Assembly: GCA_028275445.1 (NCBI GenBank)
Contig: JAPWUQ010000007.1
Coordinates: 1-33,826 of the forward strand
Length of the DNA: 33,826 nt
From: Anaerolineae bacterium
GTDB lineage: Bacteria; Chloroflexota; Anaerolineae; JACIWP01
Direction: 5' to 3'
The first letter of the stretch is position 1. Each line of letters starts with the position of its first letter. Position numbers and translations under genes: made by a program. Under the pieces are notes generated by a model. The model did not search any database, was not told the DNA's origin, and worked only from the letters and a program-made list of their open reading frames with translations. Shown here piece after piece: positions 9,517-16,687 of this stretch.

Positions 9517-11253
9517 TCACGGTGTCCCGCCTCCTGGCGGTATGCCGAATATCTGCACCAGTTGGCTGGCGACCCGGCTGAATACCGGGCCGGCCACCTG
9601 CGCTCCCAGTGTCTCACCCTTCGGTTCGTCGATCTTCACCAGGATGGCAAGCCGGGGATTCTCCGCCGGCAGGTATCCCACGAAGCTGGCGATCACCCGA
9701 TCCGCGGCGTAGCCTCCCCCTTCCGGTATCTGTGCCGTGCCGCTCTTGCCGGCCACCCGATAGCCCGGCACTCCCGCCTGCGGCGCGCCCTGCTCCACCG
9801 CTTTGACCAGCATATCGGTCAGCGTCCGGGCCACCGCCGGCTGAATGACCTGCCGCACGGCATACGGCTGTATCTCCATCACCCGCCCCTGATAGATGAT
9901 GCCTTTCGCCACATGCGGATGCATCAGCACGCCGTCGTTCGCCACCGCGCTGATCGCCGTGAGCATCTGCAGCGGCGTGACGGCGATGCCCTGGCCGAAA
10001 GAGTTGGTCCCCAGGTCCGACTCGTGGAACTTCGGCGTGCCGTACCAGTGGACATCGCCGGCGACCTCCTGCGCCAGGTCCACCTCGGTTCGCTCCCCAA
10101 AGCCGAACAGCCGCACGTACTCGTAGAAATCTTTGGGCCCCAGGCGCGTGCTGACAAAGGTGGAGCCAAGGTTCAGGGAATATACCAGCACGTCCTGCAT
10201 GTCGACGAGGCCGTACGGTACCTTTCGCATATTGCAGATCGGCTCGCCGCCCAGCTCGATACAACCGCTGTCAATATATGTGCTTTGGGGGGTGATGACG
10301 CCGGCGTTCAGGCCGGCGGCCAGGGTCACGACCTTGAAGACCGAGCCTGGCTCGTACTGGCGGGAGATGGCTGGATCCGCCCAGACCTCAGGAGATACTT
10401 CGGTATAGCGCGCCGGCGCATAGGCCGGATAGCTGGCCGATGCCAGGATCTCCCCGTTCCGGGGATTCATCACCAGGACCGTCCCACCCACTGCGCCGGC
10501 GCTCACAACCGCAGAACGCAGTTCCTGTTCCACCAGGTATTGCGCGGCACGGTCAATGGTCAGGATAATATCACACACGGGCTCCGGCGAGGCGTTCTGC
10601 ACAAAGCGCCAGCCCAGGTCCGCCAGGTATGTATCCGTCGGTTCCAGCTTCGGGATATCCTCCCCCCTCAAATAGCGCTCATACGCCTTTTCCACGCCAT
10701 AATACGCCTTTCCCTCCGCATTTACAAATCCCAGCAGGTGACCTGCCAGGGAGCCTTCGGGGTAGACGCGGAAAGGAACCGGGGTCAGGGTGACGCGGTA
10801 GCGGTGCAGTCCTTCCTCTTTCAGCTTCTGATACAGTTCGACGCCGGCCGGATAGTCCAGGTTCCCGAGATACACGTATTGCCGATCGCCTTGCAGTATC
10901 TCGCGGAGCTTATCCTCTCCCCATTCGGGGAAATACGGGGAGATGATCCTGGCCAGGGTATCGACTTCGCTGTTCCGCACGGCGGAGGGAGATACGCCCA
11001 CCTGCCAGCGGTATTCGATGCCGGCGAGCAGGGCGCCGTCGCGATCCAGGATGTTCCCGCGCACATCCTGCGCCGGACCGTGCACCACTGCCTCTGGCTT
11101 CCAGCGGCGGGCATCCTCTCCCCCGGCGAAGACCACTCGCAGGGACTGGAAGCCCAGCACTATGCAGAGCAGGAGCGTCAGAAGCAAAATAGAGACGTCC
11201 ACACCCCGCAGTCTGTGCCGGGCCTGTCGGTCAAATTCATCGCCCATGCTCAT
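9517..11253 (-). CDS. ftsI: penicillin-binding protein 2 / FtsI (SpoVD-like) transpeptidase
   Basis: DVRGNILDRDGALLA, EPGSVFKVVTLAAGLN (SxxK), VYSLNLGS (SxN), GKSGTAQIP (KSGT), one N-terminal TM segment; no PASTA repeats seen. Confidence 0.92.
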   Translation of the reverse strand: MSMGDEFDRQARHRLRGVDVSILLLTLLLCIVLGFQSLRVVFAGGEDARRWKPEAVVHGPAQDVRGNILDRDGALLAGIEYRWQVGVSPSAVRNSEVDTLARIISPYFPEWGEDKLREILQGDRQYVYLGNLDYPAGVELYQKLKEEGLHRYRVTLTPVPFRVYPEGSLAGHLLGFVNAEGKAYYGVEKAYERYLRGEDIPKLEPTDTYLADLGWRFVQNASPEPVCDIILTIDRAAQYLVEQELRSAVVSAGAVGGTVLVMNPRNGEILASASYPAYAPARYTEVSPEVWADPAISRQYEPGSVFKVVTLAAGLNAGVITPQSTYIDSGCIELGGEPICNMRKVPYGLVDMQDVLVYSLNLGSTFVSTRLGPKDFYEYVRLFGFGERTEVDLAQEVAGDVHWYGTPKFHESDLGTNSFGQGIAVTPLQMLTAISAVANDGVLMHPHVAKGIIYQGRVMEIQPYAVRQVIQPAVARTLTDMLVKAVEQGAPQAGVPGYRVAGKSGTAQIPEGGGYAADRVIASFVGYLPAENPRLAILVKIDEPKGETLGAQVAGPVFSRVASQLVQIFGIPPGGGTP

Positions 11254-11283
11254 CCGCCCCCTGGAAGCCGCGGCTCCACCCGC

Positions 11284-11736
11284 TCAACGGGCCTGCGCCA
11301 GATTTTCGCTCCTCACCAACGGCCCTACGACCAGGATGTCCACCCGATCTTCCGGCTGAAGCCTGAGGGCCTGGGCATAGCGGAACACCTGCTCCATGGA
11401 GGTCTGCTGTGCCACCTGCACCTGCAGATAACGGATGTCGCGCTCCTGGGCCTTCTGCATCTCTTGCAGAAGGCCTATGGATTGATGCGCTTCCTTAATA
11501 ACAGCGGTCTGTTCCAGGTACAGCCAGCCGGCGGCGGACAACAACAGGATAATCAGCACCAGGCCCAGGGCAGTGCGGGGCCGCAGGCGCGCGCCCGTCC
11601 GCACCGCAGAGGGACTACGCCAGAAAGGCCGGCTCACCAGCGCAATGGGGGACTGCCAGGACAGCGAATCAGCGAAAGACCTCTGCCACATGGAGCGTAC
11701 AGATGTGCGCATTTCCCCCTCCATTGAGATGTTCAC
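11284..11736 (-). CDS. FtsL-like small bitopic division protein
   Basis: 150 aa between rsmH and ftsI; one TM segment (ALGLVLIILLLSAAGWLYLEQ) followed by a coiled-coil-like stretch. Assignment rests mainly on position and topology. Confidence 0.65.
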   Translation of the reverse strand: MNISMEGEMRTSVRSMWQRSFADSLSWQSPIALVSRPFWRSPSAVRTGARLRPRTALGLVLIILLLSAAGWLYLEQTAVIKEAHQSIGLLQEMQKAQERDIRYLQVQVAQQTSMEQVFRYAQALRLQPEDRVDILVVGPLVRSENLAQAR

Positions 11737-12782
11737 ACCGTACTGTGCCCGCCCACAGAACGCGGGGCACCATCAGGTGGCAATCGGCGCGCCGCCCGCA
11801 GTTTCGCACTGCGCGCCCGAGGATTGGCCGCCACTTCCGCCGGCGTCGGCACGACCGGCTTACGGTACATCAGCTCCAGCCGGGGCACATGCCCACACGT
11901 GCAGATCGGAGCCTCCGGCGGACAGATGCACGCCGACGCTTCCCTTTGCATGAACTGCTTGACAATGCGGTCCTCCAGGGAATGGAAGGTGATGACCACC
12001 AGCACACCCCCCGGCGCCAGCAAATCGGGTAGTTGCTCGAGCGTGCGCTGGAGCACCCCCAGCTCGTCGTTGACCCGGATGCGCAGGGCTTGGAACGTGC
12101 GCGTGGCCGGATGGATCTTTTCCCGCCGGCCCACCGTCCGCTCGATCAATTCCGCCAGCTCGCGGGTGCGCGTGATCGGCCGATGCGCCACGATGGCCCG
12201 TGCGATCCGCCGCGCATACCGCTCTTCACCGTATTCCCACAGCAGATCCGCCAGCTCCCGCTCGCTCAATGAGTTCACCAGGTCGGCGGCGGTGATGCCG
12301 CCCGATGGGTCATAGCGCATGTCCAGCGGACCATCCACCATGAACGAGAAGCCGCGCGCCGGGTCCTCGACCTGCGCGCTGGACCATCCCAGGTCCAACA
12401 GGATGCCATCCACCGGCGCAAACTGATAGGCATAGGCAATCGAAGACACATGTACAAAATTGCTGTGTACCAGAATGACCCGATCGCGCCAGGGGGCGAG
12501 GTTCTGGCCGGCAACCGCTATTGCCTGTGGGTCTGCATCCAATCCCAGTAACCGCCCGTCTGGAGAGGAATGCTCCAGAATCGCTCGGGCGTGACCGCCT
12601 TGTCCTACCGTGCAGTCAATATAACGGCCGCCTGACCGGGGGGCGAGTGCCTGGATGACCTCGGCGCATAATACCGGTACATGGGAGGCGGGAACTATTG
12701 AACCTAGAGCTTCTCCAGGCTGGATATCCTCTCGATCAGCCCTTCGGGGTCTTGCTCCATCAGCGCTTCCTGTTCCTCCCAT
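11733..12782 (-). CDS. rsmH: 16S rRNA (cytosine(1402)-N(4))-methyltransferase
   Basis: HVPVLCAEVIQAL, GRYIDCTVGQGGHARAIL, GLDADPQAIAVA, DGILLDLGWSSAQVEDPARGFSFMVDGPLDMRYD, FQALRIRVNDELGVLQRTLE, ITFHSLEDRIVKQFM. Only ordinary in-frame start is ATG at 12782, inside mraZ (see findings). Confidence 0.93.
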   Translation of the reverse strand: MGGTGSADGARPRRADREDIQPGEALGSIVPASHVPVLCAEVIQALAPRSGGRYIDCTVGQGGHARAILEHSSPDGRLLGLDADPQAIAVAGQNLAPWRDRVILVHSNFVHVSSIAYAYQFAPVDGILLDLGWSSAQVEDPARGFSFMVDGPLDMRYDPSGGITAADLVNSLSERELADLLWEYGEERYARRIARAIVAHRPITRTRELAELIERTVGRREKIHPATRTFQALRIRVNDELGVLQRTLEQLPDLLAPGGVLVVITFHSLEDRIVKQFMQREASACICPPEAPICTCGHVPRLELMYRKPVVPTPAEVAANPRARSAKLRAARRLPPDGAPRSVGGHSTV

Positions 12783-13147
12783 CGCTGTGCGCTCCAGATC
12801 TCCACCCGTGAATTCAGCCCCACCACCACGACTTCGGATTTGGGTTCGATGCCGGCGTATTGTGCGAGATGGTCAGGAAGGCGGATCCTCCCCTGCTGGT
12901 CGGGCAAATCATCGGATGCGCTGGAGAAGAAAAAGCGGCTGGCCAGCCGGCCGTCCTTGGTGGACATCTTCACGTCTTCCTCGAAGCTCGCGGAAAGCTG
13001 AGCCCATTTCTCCTGCGTGAAGACCCACAGACAGCGGTCCGGCCCACGCGTCACCACCGCCCCGTTGCGGAACTCCTCCCGGAAACGGGCCGGCAGTGCC
13101 ACCCGCAATTTCTCGTCGACGCGGTGCCGGTACTGGCCGAGGAACAT
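12704..13147 (-). CDS. mraZ: transcriptional regulator MraZ
   Basis: MFLGQYRHRVDEKLRVALPARFREEF...GPDRCLWVFTQEKWAQL...DQQGRIRLPDHLAQYAGI...VVVVGLNSRVEIWSAQRWEE; first gene of the dcw cluster. Confidence 0.95.
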   Translation of the reverse strand: MFLGQYRHRVDEKLRVALPARFREEFRNGAVVTRGPDRCLWVFTQEKWAQLSASFEEDVKMSTKDGRLASRFFFSSASDDLPDQQGRIRLPDHLAQYAGIEPKSEVVVVGLNSRVEIWSAQRWEEQEALMEQDPEGLIERISSLEKL

Positions 13148-13192
13148 GAGCGCCTTTCTTTCCTACCAGCCTGGACGTCGGGGAACCTTGCT

Positions 13193-13238
13193 CCCCACTT
13201 TTCCCCATTTCTTTTCTCACCTTCCCCATTATACACCA
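13193..13238 (-). promoter_or_regulatory. putative mraZ promoter -10 with MraZ-box-like direct repeats
   Basis: On the minus strand: TGGTG-TATAA-TGGGG ... TGGGG-AAAAG-TGGGG. TATAAT lies at 13233-13228; TGGTG/TGGGG units are spaced 10, 21 and 10 nt. Confidence 0.6.
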
Positions 13239-13307
13239 TTTTCCTGTTTTGCGCTACTCTTTTTGCGGCCAAAAACCTTAAAATTTCGCGCCCTCCTGAG
13301 AAAGCTT

Positions 13308-13341
13308 GCAGCCATCGGTCGGGTGGGGAACCGATGGCTGC
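13308..13341. other. 12-bp perfect inverted repeat (hairpin) upstream of mraZ promoter
   Basis: GCAGCCATCGGT (13308-13319), 10-nt loop, ACCGATGGCTGC (13330-13341). Confidence 0.75.
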
Positions 13342-13551
13342 TCGCCGTGGATGGGATGGGAAATGGTGGGACTTCAGATGAAAGCCTATCAAGCTGTTAA
13401 GGCGCTCTTTTCCCCCAGGCTGTGCAACCGCGTGAACCTGTGTCCGCCTCCCGTACTGCTGTGCCCGACCCTTCGTTATCGTCAACTACATTATAATGCA
13501 GTCGGGCACGAAAATCCAGAGGTTTTCCACTCTATCCGGGACATTTAACAT

Positions 13552-13586
13552 AAAAAACCGCCTGCCGCGCATACTGCGGCAGGCGG
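13552..13586 (-). terminator. Rho-independent terminator of the pilin/lamin-tail gene
   Basis: Minus strand: CCGCCTGCCGC AGTATGC GCGGCAGGCGG TTTTTTA; 11-bp perfect stem with T6 tract, just downstream of the 13608 stop. Confidence 0.9.
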
Positions 13587-13607
13587 AAACAAGGTGCGTG
13601 GAACGGG

Positions 13608-14576
13608 CTAATAGCCCAGCCGGCTCACCTCATTGCCGGCAGAATCGTACAGCACCGCGGTATCCCCTTTATCATGCCAGATATTTTTGCGCGTCCAGCG
13701 GAGATGCACGGGTGGGTTGCTGGTCGCCATCAATCCGCTGTGCACGTACACTGCCCCGCCCGGCGATAGGACATAGCCGGCAGGGAAGGTATACCACTGG
13801 TTGCCTTTGACGCTGAGGAGCCGCCAGCCAGTCATATCCTGCGGCGCAGTGCCGTCGTTCACTATTTTGACATATTCATCCGACGACCAGTATTTCAGCT
13901 CGGCAAGCACGAGGTGTGGGCGCGGCTCCGGGGTGGGCGTGGGAGTCGGAGTGGGAACGGGGGTTGTGGTGGCCTGAGACGTCGGCGTGGACGGAGGAAG
14001 CGTCCCCGCCGGCCCGCTTGGCCGGCCGCGCACCGCCACCTGAATGCTCCCCTGCCAGCTTCCAGCTTCCCCCACCAGACTGTTAAAAGTCACTCGCAAC
14101 AGCTCCACGCCGTCCAGCCAGGCATCGAGTTCCGCGCCGCCCATGGCATCCGGGCCGGTATATGCCGGCTGACCGCTGGAAGACTGCCGGCCGCGAAACA
14201 CATGAGAAGCCCCACCGGAAAGCACCGTGACCAGATGATCATCCGGCGGAACGCCCTCCAGAGAGATCTCGCCTGAGATCAGCTCCGAAAACGACTTCCC
14301 CAGATTGCACTCCACCATTAGGGTGCCGGCGCCCGAAAACGAGACCGGCGCCGAGCAGGTCGCCGTCTCGACGATAGGCGTAGGGCTGGCCTGCGGTGTC
14401 CCCGATGGGGTCGGCTGGACCACCAGCGCGTGGGAGGAACGGCGGAACACATCCCCCACACTGGTCCCTGTGGCCGCCAGCACCCCGACCACCACCAGCG
14501 CCAGTGTGCCAAGGAGAACAGCATACTCTACCAGGCCCTGGCCGGCCCTCTGCCTATCCCTTCCCCCCGCCATCAT
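13608..14576 (-). CDS. Flp/TadE-type pilin-like N-terminus fused to C-terminal lamin-tail-like domain
   Basis: N-terminus RAG|QGLVEYAVLLGTLALVVVGVLAATG fits the Flp prepilin G|XXXXEY motif plus hydrophobic helix; linker TPVPTPTPTPTPEPRP; C-terminus LVLAELKYWSSDEYVKIVNDGTAPQDMTGWRLLSVKGNQWYTFPAGYVLSPGGAVYVHSG...WHDKGDTAVLYDSAGNEVSRLGY fits LTD style. RBS GGAGGT precedes ATG 14576. Confidence 0.75.
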   Translation of the reverse strand: MMAGGRDRQRAGQGLVEYAVLLGTLALVVVGVLAATGTSVGDVFRRSSHALVVQPTPSGTPQASPTPIVETATCSAPVSFSGAGTLMVECNLGKSFSELISGEISLEGVPPDDHLVTVLSGGASHVFRGRQSSSGQPAYTGPDAMGGAELDAWLDGVELLRVTFNSLVGEAGSWQGSIQVAVRGRPSGPAGTLPPSTPTSQATTTPVPTPTPTPTPEPRPHLVLAELKYWSSDEYVKIVNDGTAPQDMTGWRLLSVKGNQWYTFPAGYVLSPGGAVYVHSGLMATSNPPVHLRWTRKNIWHDKGDTAVLYDSAGNEVSRLGY

Positions 14577-14622
14577 GTCGCACCTCCGCGCGAGTCATCC
14601 GTATTTACCCTTCCACACCGCC

Positions 14623-14652
14623 AATATACATGCAAACACATATTTTTGTCAA
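14623..14652 (-). promoter_or_regulatory. sigma70-type promoter for the pilin/lamin-tail gene
   Basis: TTGACA (14652-14647), 18-nt spacer, TATATT (14628-14623), about 47 nt upstream of ATG 14576. Confidence 0.7.
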
Positions 14653-14726
14653 TCACCTTTTCATCCTATCCGCCCTGTGGCCTCACACCGCACTCCCCTT
14701 GGCCCAACACTTCAGCCCGGCACGCC

Positions 14727-14755
14727 TTGACGAATCGCACATCCTCGGATATCAT
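14727..14755 (+). promoter_or_regulatory. sigma70-type promoter for ubiA-like gene
   Basis: TTGACG (14727-14732), 17-nt spacer, TATCAT (14750-14755), upstream of ATG 14818. Confidence 0.65.
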
Positions 14756-14817
14756 GGAGGCCGTGCCGGCCCCGCCGCGGAGCCGGCGGAATCTCTTGCA
14801 CGTCGGAGAGCTGGTTC

Positions 14818-15687
14818 ATGCTCATCGGTCTGCTCAAAACCATGCGTCCCAAACAGTGGACGAAAAACGTCTTTGTCTTCGCCGCGCTCATCTTCGACAA
14901 AAAACTGTTCCACCCGGTCTGGTTCGCCCGCACGCTGGCCGCCTTTCTCCTCTTCTGCTTGATCTCCGGCACCGTGTACCTGATCAACGATGTGGTGGAC
15001 CTGGAAAAGGACCGCCGGCACCCCGAGAAGCGCAAGCGGCCCCTGCCGTCCGGCCAGCTCTCCCCTCAGGCCGCCATCGCGGCGGCGGTCGTCTTTGGCG
15101 CGGCCGGCATCGGGCTGAGCTTCCTGCTGGACCTGCGCTTCGGCGTCATCGCCCTGCTGTACCTGGCCAGCATGGTGCTCTACTCGTTCGTGCTCAAGCA
15201 CCTGGTCATCATTGACATCATGACCATCGCCGCCGGCTTTGTCCTGCGGGTCGCCGCCGGCGTGGTCGTCATCCCGGTCGAGCGCTTCTCCCCGTGGCTC
15301 TACGTCTGCACCACCCTGCTGGCGTTGTTCATGGCCGCCAGCAAACGCCGGCATGAACTGGTGCTCCTGGCCGAGAGCGCCAACAATCACCGCCGCATCC
15401 TGGACGAGTACAACATCGAGTTCCTGGATGATATCATCGCCCTGGTGACCTCGACCACGGTCATCGCGTATTCGCTGTACACCTTCTCGGCGCCCAACCT
15501 GCCGGCCAATCACGCCATGATGCTCACCATCCCCTTCGTCCTGTACGGCCTGTTCCGCTACCTGTACCTTGTGCGGGTCAAAGGCCTGGGCGGGGCGCCG
15601 GAGGATCTCCTGCTGAAGGATATCCCCCTCCTGCTGGACGTCGTCGGCTTTGGCCTGGCGGCCGTGCTGATCCTCTATATTTTCTAA
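14818..15687 (+). CDS. UbiA-family prenyltransferase, decaprenyl-phosphate phosphoribosyltransferase-like
   Basis: MRPKQWTKNVFVFAALIF, NDVVDLEKDRRHPEKRKRPLPSG (NDxxDxxxD), multiple TM segments, YNIEFLDDIIALVTSTTVIAYSLYTF, GAPEDLLLKDIPLL; fits the DPPR synthase subgroup. Confidence 0.82.
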   Translation: MLIGLLKTMRPKQWTKNVFVFAALIFDKKLFHPVWFARTLAAFLLFCLISGTVYLINDVVDLEKDRRHPEKRKRPLPSGQLSPQAAIAAAVVFGAAGIGLSFLLDLRFGVIALLYLASMVLYSFVLKHLVIIDIMTIAAGFVLRVAAGVVVIPVERFSPWLYVCTTLLALFMAASKRRHELVLLAESANNHRRILDEYNIEFLDDIIALVTSTTVIAYSLYTFSAPNLPANHAMMLTIPFVLYGLFRYLYLVRVKGLGGAPEDLLLKDIPLLLDVVGFGLAAVLILYIF

Positions 15688-15731
15688 GGGTCACGCCGGC
15701 CGGGCGGCCGGCGTTCTGCGGTATGGCGCGC

Positions 15732-15762
15732 AAAGCAGGGATGCGGACCGCATCCCTGCTTT
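15732..15762. terminator. bidirectional Rho-independent terminator between ubiA-like and rpsI
   Basis: AAAGCAGGGATGC GGACC GCATCCCTGCTTT; 13-bp perfect stem with A/T flanks between convergent genes. Confidence 0.85.
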
Positions 15763-15805
15763 GTTCGTTGCTGTACGGAATAATCGAATTGGCCGGCCGC
15801 AGGCC

Positions 15806-16222
15806 TTAGCGCTTGGTGTACTGCGGGGCCTTGCGGGCGCGCTTGAGACCGGGCTTTTTGCGCTCTTTCTCGCGCGGATCGCGGGTCAGGAAGCCGCCCT
15901 GCCGCAGGATGGGCCGCAGTTCTGGGTTCACCTGCAGGAGCGCCCGTGCCAGGCCGTGGGCGACCGCGCCGGCCTGCCCGCTCACACCGCCGCCTTCGAC
16001 CTTGATGGATACGCCGAAGGCGTGGCGCATGCGCACCGCCTCCAGCGGGGCCAGGGCGATCTTCTGATCGCGCAGGCGCGGGAAATACTCCTCGAAGGGG
16101 CGATCGTTGACGATGACCTCCCCATCGCCGGGATAGAGGCGCACGCGCGCGGTGGCGGTTTTCCGCCGGCCTATCCCCTCAAAATATCTGCCGCTCAAAT
16201 CAATGACCATGCTTTCCTCCAC
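15806..16222 (-). CDS. rpsI: 30S ribosomal protein S9
   Basis: YFEGIGRRKTATARVRLYPGDGEVIVNDRPFEEYF...GGVSGQAGAVAHGLARALL...RPILRQGGFLTRDPREKERKKPGLKRARKAPQYTKR. Confidence 0.96.
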   Translation of the reverse strand: MEESMVIDLSGRYFEGIGRRKTATARVRLYPGDGEVIVNDRPFEEYFPRLRDQKIALAPLEAVRMRHAFGVSIKVEGGGVSGQAGAVAHGLARALLQVNPELRPILRQGGFLTRDPREKERKKPGLKRARKAPQYTKR

Positions 16223-16258
16223 GTCTCTCGTTCACCAGGGATTGCCATCGCCCGAATG

Positions 16259-16687
16259 TCACAGTTCCAGCGGCTTGGGCTGTTGGGCCTGATGTGGATG
16301 TTCTGGCGAAGCGTAGACTTTCAGCTTCTTGAACATCTTGCGGCCCAGCCGGTTCTTCGGCAGCATGCCCCGCACCGCGGCCTGCAGAACCCGCTCCGGG
16401 TGCGTCTGCAACTGCCGGCGCAGGGTGACCGATTTCAGCCCTCCGGGATACCCGGAATGCCAGTAATACATCTTCTGGTCCAGCTTGCGGCCAGTGACGC
16501 GGATCTTGTCCGCGTTAATGACGATGACGTAATCCCCGCAGTCCATGTGCGGCGTGTAATAAGGTTTGTGCTTGCCGCGCAGGATTTTGGCGATTTCCGT
16601 GGCAAGCCGGCCCAGCGTCTTGCCGGCGGCATCCACCACGTACCACTCGCGTTGAATGTCTTTCTCTTTCAGCGTATAGGTTCTCAC
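16259..16687 (-). CDS. rplM: 50S ribosomal protein L13
   Basis: [71 protein letters not shown]...[18 protein letters not shown]. Confidence 0.97.
   Translation of the reverse strand: MRTYTLKEKDIQREWYVVDAAGKTLGRLATEIAKILRGKHKPYYTPHMDCGDYVIVINADKIRVTGRKLDQKMYYWHSGYPGGLKSVTLRRQLQTHPERVLQAAVRGMLPKNRLGRKMFKKLKVYASPEHPHQAQQPKPLEL

Noticed and set aside
8581-11727. Plus-strand ORF of 1048 aa (and similar long ORFs at 749-2857, 2752-4491)
   Set aside because: They lie antisense to well-supported murF/ftsI/ftsL, murB/murC and cvpA-like/murG genes; composition rich in His, Gln, Arg, Pro with no recognisable motif, typical of antisense frames in GC-rich genes.
13051-13485. Minus-strand ORF of 144 aa upstream of and overlapping mraZ
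   Set aside because: No recognisable domain, runs out-of-frame into mraZ and crosses the presumed mraZ promoter and hairpin; noncoding regulatory DNA fits better.
13920-13980. Repetitive GGGAGTCGGAGTGGG tract as a tandem repeat/CRISPR-like element
   Set aside because: It encodes the Pro/Thr linker (PVPTPTPTPTPEP) of the pilin/lamin-tail protein; no spacer-repeat structure.
14752-15513. Minus-strand ORF of 253 aa opposite the UbiA-like gene
   Set aside because: Low-complexity D/H/Q/G-rich antisense reading of a clear membrane protein gene.
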